This document shows, one piece after another, positions 59,899 through 64,000 of a DNA stretch of 64,000 nt. The translations under genes were made by a program, and so were the position numbers. Origin of the DNA: Portulaca oleracea (taxonomy: Eukaryota > Streptophyta > Magnoliopsida > Caryophyllales > Portulacaceae); assembly GCA_029582165.1 (NCBI GenBank), contig CM055869.1, forward strand, positions 5,798,425-5,862,424, in the 5' to 3' direction. Each line of letters starts with the position of its first letter. Within the stretch, counting starts at the first letter, position 1. The notes under the pieces are model-generated. The model was given only the letters and a program-made list of their open reading frames with translations, was not told where the DNA came from and did no database searches.

Positions 59899-60050
59899 GG
59901 CCCCGTTCTTTTATGCGTTAACGCACCCAAATGCAACGCAATTCTATTGCAACATAATACAAATTATCAATACTTTTTAACTATTTCCACCGTAACTTAA
60001 CGCAACGTAAACGCAAACGCAACGTAACGCAACACACAAAAGAACGGGGC
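59899..60050. mobile_element. Harbinger-type MITE, short (152 bp)
   Basis: GGCCCCGTTCTTTTATGCG on the left and AAAAGAACGGGGC on the right are inverse, enclosing ACGCAACGTAAACGCAA-type repeats, the reverse of the TTGCGTTTGGG repeats in the element at 9250. The TAA flanks are not preserved. Confidence 0.7.
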
Positions 60051-60656
60051 TATTGCTGAAATTTTGCTATTTGTTTTTGTTTTTTTGGGGAAAATTTTAT
60101 TTGATAGACTTTAATTTTTGCCTATTCTAAATTGTCAATTAATTTTTAAACAATTTCAAGTGGTCGATTTATTTTGAAAATTATTTCATTTTGTGAGTTT
60201 CTTCTTGTACCGTTGTTAAAATATTGTTCGCAAAACTTTCATCATCTCTCAATTTTATTTAGCTCTGCTTATTAATCTCACACTCGACTCATTTGAAATA
60301 ATATCTAAAGTGTTTGACAATTAGGAATAGTGTTTAAAGTGCTTGAAAACTTGAAATTAAAGTTTTTGAAAGAAGCCTACCATTTGGAATAATTTTCAAA
60401 ATAAGTCTACCACTTGAAATAATTTAAAAAGTGGTTGACAATTTGGAGTAGGCAAAAGTTAAAGCTTACCAAATGAAATTTCCCTTATTTTTTAAATAGA
60501 ACTTTTACACGATAAATTAATTTATCTATTATTTATTTATCCCTTACTTCATATGAAGATTTAACTGGATCAATAATTGTAATCAAGATATTTCTTCTCA
60601 AGACTACAAAATAAATTTGTCTATTATTTACCACTTCCACTTATGACGTTGATGGC
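60051..60656. other. Intergenic, no gene seen
   Basis: AT-rich with weak repeated phrases (AAAGTGTTTGACAATT, AAGTGCTTGAAAACTTG, CAATTTGGAGTAGGCAAAA); probably an old repeat, not classified. Confidence 0.4.
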
Positions 60657-60659
60657 TAA

Positions 60660-60892
60660 GGCCCCGTTATTTTATACTGTTGGTTGCGGTGTGGTAATAG
60701 TGCGATGCGGCGTGGTGAAATTTGAAAAAGTGTGGTGAGTTGTGGTGGGTGGGTAGGTTAATAGAGAAAATGTAAAAAGTAAAAGAAAAAGAAAAATGAA
60801 AAAATATATTAATAATGATTGTGATGTGATGAAATATGGTGGAAAATTAAAAAGTACAGTGTACCGCACCGCCGTATAAAAAGAACAGAGCC
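60660..60892. mobile_element. PIF/Harbinger-type MITE (233 bp)
   Basis: GGCCCCGTTATTTTATACTG on the left and TATAAAAAGAACAGAGCC on the right are inverse, with TAA at 60657-60659 and 60893-60895. The interior GGTTGCGGTGTGGTAATAG resembles 20674-20885. Confidence 0.8.
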
Positions 60893-62624
60893 TAAATTTC
60901 ACTATCGATAAGATTTGCAGCTAAAGGAAGGTTCGAACTTCGTATATCTTTTGCATCGGAGATTTGTAAAGAAAACGATTAATCAAATTATTAATATTTA
61001 TTTACAAAGGTTGCATTTGAACCATTTTGGATTAATGTATTTTCCTAATCAAATTTTCCTGATATGAATAGGACCTTATCATTAGCCATGATTTAATTTT
61101 ATAAATAGTGACGTTTATGGGCTTGCTCAAGTAAACTAATCCCACTTCAGCTCTTTTGTGTATATAATAATTGTGTATCATAATTACCTTATTTTATTTA
61201 ATAATAACGAAAACATCAACATCATGAAATGTAAAAGAGTTGGTCATTGTGATGCGGCCAATGATGATGACAACCTTGAAGAAGACTCTCTTAATTAATT
61301 ATTGTTATGTACACAACTATATTAGCTAATTAGCACTAAAGTATAAATCTAGTCTATCACAATCTTTTTAGACCAAAAAAGTTTAACTATAGTAATTTGA
61401 AGTATATTCAGAGGGTTCAAAGGGTATCTAAAAATTTATTAGTAAAGATTATAATTTATTCAGTCTCAACACTATCCAATAAACTACGGCAAGTTATATG
61501 TTATCTCTATCTCTAAATGAGTGTCAATTTGATTAAGTTTTGATTGTTGATTACTCACAAATTACAATGAGTTACAATATGAAATCACCATTGTTCGAAA
61601 GATATTGTACTAAAAATTATAATGGTATTAATTTTATATTGTAACTCATTACCATTTATAAGTAGTCAACGGTCAAAACTTAATTACTCAAATTGACATT
61701 TATTTAAGAACGAAGATAGTAATTTTAAAACATAAGACTAGATGACAATGCGTTGTATTAAGTAAGTGTCAACGTAACTTAATTTATGGCATTTCATAAT
61801 ACAAATTATAAACTATAGCTTATTCTTAATTGAGAGTGGATAGCTCACTATATAGTCCACAATATTTAATGACCTCTTACCTAAACTTAGACATATTGAT
61901 TTTACAATGATTGAGGTGAAGCAAACGAAAACCATAGTGAGCTATATATCCACACTCTTGCTTGTTTATTTATTTATTTATTTTCATTTGTTATCGATTT
62001 TTATTTTTGATACCAATTACTTTATGCTACTAGTGACTTTCAACTATTTAGATTATTTCTTATTCAAATGACTAGAGAACCATGCAAACTAAAACGAGCT
62101 ACGACCAATCACAAAATTAGGGGGGATAAATGAATAAGATAAGACCTTTTTTTGCAATATATCTTCTCATTTTTCAGGTTGTTTACTTATCAAATATCAC
62201 AAAATTATATTAAACCCATCCATATAAAAATATACCCAATAAAAGAAAAAAAAAAGAGAGAAAAGGAACTACAGTTAGAGGCATTTTAGGAACTTTCACA
62301 ATTCAATGTCCTAACTCATCTAAAAAATTTTCCCTCACTCCCTCTTTGAAAGATTTTCTCTAAGTTATATTACAAAATAGTGACCGCTACCAAAACATTC
62401 TTCCATTTATTTGGAAAATTAAACTAATTTTCAAAAATGTTGGCACCAAATACTCCCTACGTAAACCTATTATAATAAGCCGTTTTTTTTTCCCGAAGTT
62501 TCCTACTCTTGAGGAACTGATAATACTCAATATAACACAATCCTTACATCTAGGTGGATGCCTCCTTATTAACATGAATACGTACTGATAATACTCCCTA
62601 TGTTGAAAATAATTGAATCAAGGC
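60893..62624. other. Intergenic, no gene seen
   Basis: AT-rich. A diverged Stowaway-like copy spans about 61500-61725 (GAGTGTCAATTTGATTAAG to CAAATTGACATTTATTTAAG), and broken ACTCCCT ends lie near 62450 and 62595. No coding signal. Confidence 0.45.
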
Positions 62625-63220
62625 TGTTGGTTTCGGAATCAAGAATTGAGTCGTGGATAAACCACTACCTTGAAAGCGATTGCGGCATGACCTAGGTGAC
62701 AATCGATATTGTCAGTCACTCCCCAAGGTTAACCCAGCTAGCTCTTTAAACTTGTACACTCAAGGCTAAGAACTTGGAGTATGTAAAAATTGATTGCCCA
62801 GAAAATATTAATGGAAGAGGATGTAGAAGATGAAGAGAAGAGGATGATTGTTAGTGTGTTTTTTTCAGCCATGGAGGAGCTCAATTTATAGGCTTAGAAG
62901 CCTACCGTTGGCTGGGCATATCCTACCGTTGCCAACGGCTATATTGCCGTTTCTCCAACGGGCAAAATGGCCGTTGGGCAACGGCTAGTTCCCATCCGGG
63001 CTGGCTATAAAAAGAACCACAACCCGCGTTACCGGACGGGCGGGCGGCGCGCGCGTGTGTGGAATCCCAAGCCATACCTTCATCCATGAAACACCCCTTC
63101 ACACTTATTTAATACTACTAAGTGTGGTGGGATATATAAACCACTTTCAACTTGATTTCTCTACCAATGTGGGACAAAAAGCCTTGTTGCCATTACCATA
63201 TTGTAACTTCATTTGCAACA
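62625..63220 (-). mobile_element. Possible solo LTR (about 596 bp)
   Basis: It runs TGTTGG to GCAACA with TG...CA ends. On the minus strand GTCCCACATTGG lies near the start and CTATAAATTGAGC further in, both common in plant copia LTRs. The GC-rich core at 62905-63055 has CCGTTGG/CCAACGG dyads. No matching target duplication was found, so the ends are unproven. Confidence 0.35.
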
Positions 63221-63291
63221 GTACGTACTTGGAAGTTAAATTTTGATGCAGCAGAATTAGGAGACGACATTTGCTTGGTAGATTGGCGTAA

Positions 63292-63692
63292 GAGCACCCG
63301 CAACAGTGAGTTTGAGTTTGGTTAATTGGATGGTGTGGAATCTATGGACCCTTACCAAGAGAGTCAAAATTTATCAATTTATTTAACTAGCTTTCTAATG
63401 GTGAGCATGAGTTTCACTCATATTAATTTAAAAAGTAAGTGAGTCCTACTAAATAATATAATTAATTTAGTTATATTGATAAACACATGATGTGGATGAG
63501 GAGAGAGAAAAAATATGATTAAAATATCAGTGTGTTAAACTCGTTTTCAAACTCGTCTCGCGAGACTGACGACGAGATTCTGCGAGACGAGTCTCGTTCT
63601 CACCACTAATATGTCTTACACGGCTTCATTTTATTCTCATCTCATGCCATGTCAGCAGTGAATCGAATTTAAACTCACCATTGCAGATGACC
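63292..63692. mobile_element. PIF/Harbinger-type MITE (401 bp)
   Basis: GAGCACCCGCAACAGTGAGT on the left is answered by ACTCACCATTGCAGATGACC on the right, flanked by TAA at 63289-63291 and 63693-63695. The interior has a GC-rich CGAGACGAGTCTCG stretch near 63550-63600. The following 63693-64000 is AT-rich with no gene. Confidence 0.82.
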
Positions 63693-64000
63693 TAAGCAAA
63701 TTAATTTGTCTTGCATTATATGATTTATATCAGTTTACACATTTTGATCATTAAGCCCTTGTGGTTCTTTTCACACAAAAAAAAAACAAAAAAAAAAACT
63801 ATGAAGTTGGTAATTTGACATATTTTAGTCCTAATATAGTGTTATTAATTAAAGGGATTAAGAAACTATATATATCATGATCATGATACCAATTTTGGTG
63901 TTTAGTTTTGTGTGGTTATAGATCCATCACTATCATATCCTTGCTAGCATCAAATACTTTGGATAATCGGATGGTTAGCCATTTGTTGTACTTTCTACAA

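Overview
The window is nuclear DNA from a eudicot plant. The evidence is GT-AG introns in every multi-exon gene, plant-only gene families (WRKY, GRAS-PAT1, a plant CCCH/RRM protein, a small plant complex I subunit), AT-rich intergenic DNA, and dense Stowaway, PIF/Harbinger and hAT MITEs with LINE and Ty1/copia elements. The species cannot be named from sequence alone.

Layout. 1-7134 (+): an F-box/WD40 gene like Arabidopsis At3g52030; its first exon, with the F-box, lies left of the window, and a LINE 3' fragment and two MITEs sit in its introns. 7135-14600: intergenic DNA with MITEs, one nested inside another, and LINE scraps. 14747-19837 (+): an intact six-exon group I WRKY gene (WRKY20-like, 591 aa). 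21439-22351 (+): a two-exon gene of the plant C2H2-like zinc-finger family that has lost its zinc finger. 22864-24426 (-): an intronless-CDS GRAS gene of the PAT1 branch with a leader intron ending just before its ATG; its upstream region holds two diverged tandem copies of what looks like a leader/promoter module (about 25.36-26.05 kb and 28.54-29.15 kb). 29.98-31.8 kb: a 22-bp tandem array abutting a 5'-truncated LINE.

31.8-47.6 kb is a repeat zone: MITEs, a fold-back element and a complete but decayed Ty1/copia element (37634-43685, minus, 5-bp TSD AAGGA). 47605-48011 (-): a 104-aa complex I 20.9 kDa-type subunit. 53290-55487 (-): an intact six-exon CCCH zinc-finger/RRM gene (541 aa, At3g51950-like) with a 5' leader intron. 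56.6-64 kb: gene-free, with hAT, CACTA-like and Harbinger non-autonomous elements and a possible solo LTR.

The genes do not form a pathway; they are separately transcribed nuclear genes. The two outermost genes resemble Arabidopsis loci that by number lie close together on chromosome 3, suggesting conserved microsynteny. The most unusual observations are in the copia element. The position where a tRNA primer-binding site should lie holds instead a 15-nt segment exactly complementary to its own LTR RNA. Its two LTRs also differ by a five-unit, roughly 20.5-bp-phased array of 17-bp dyads.
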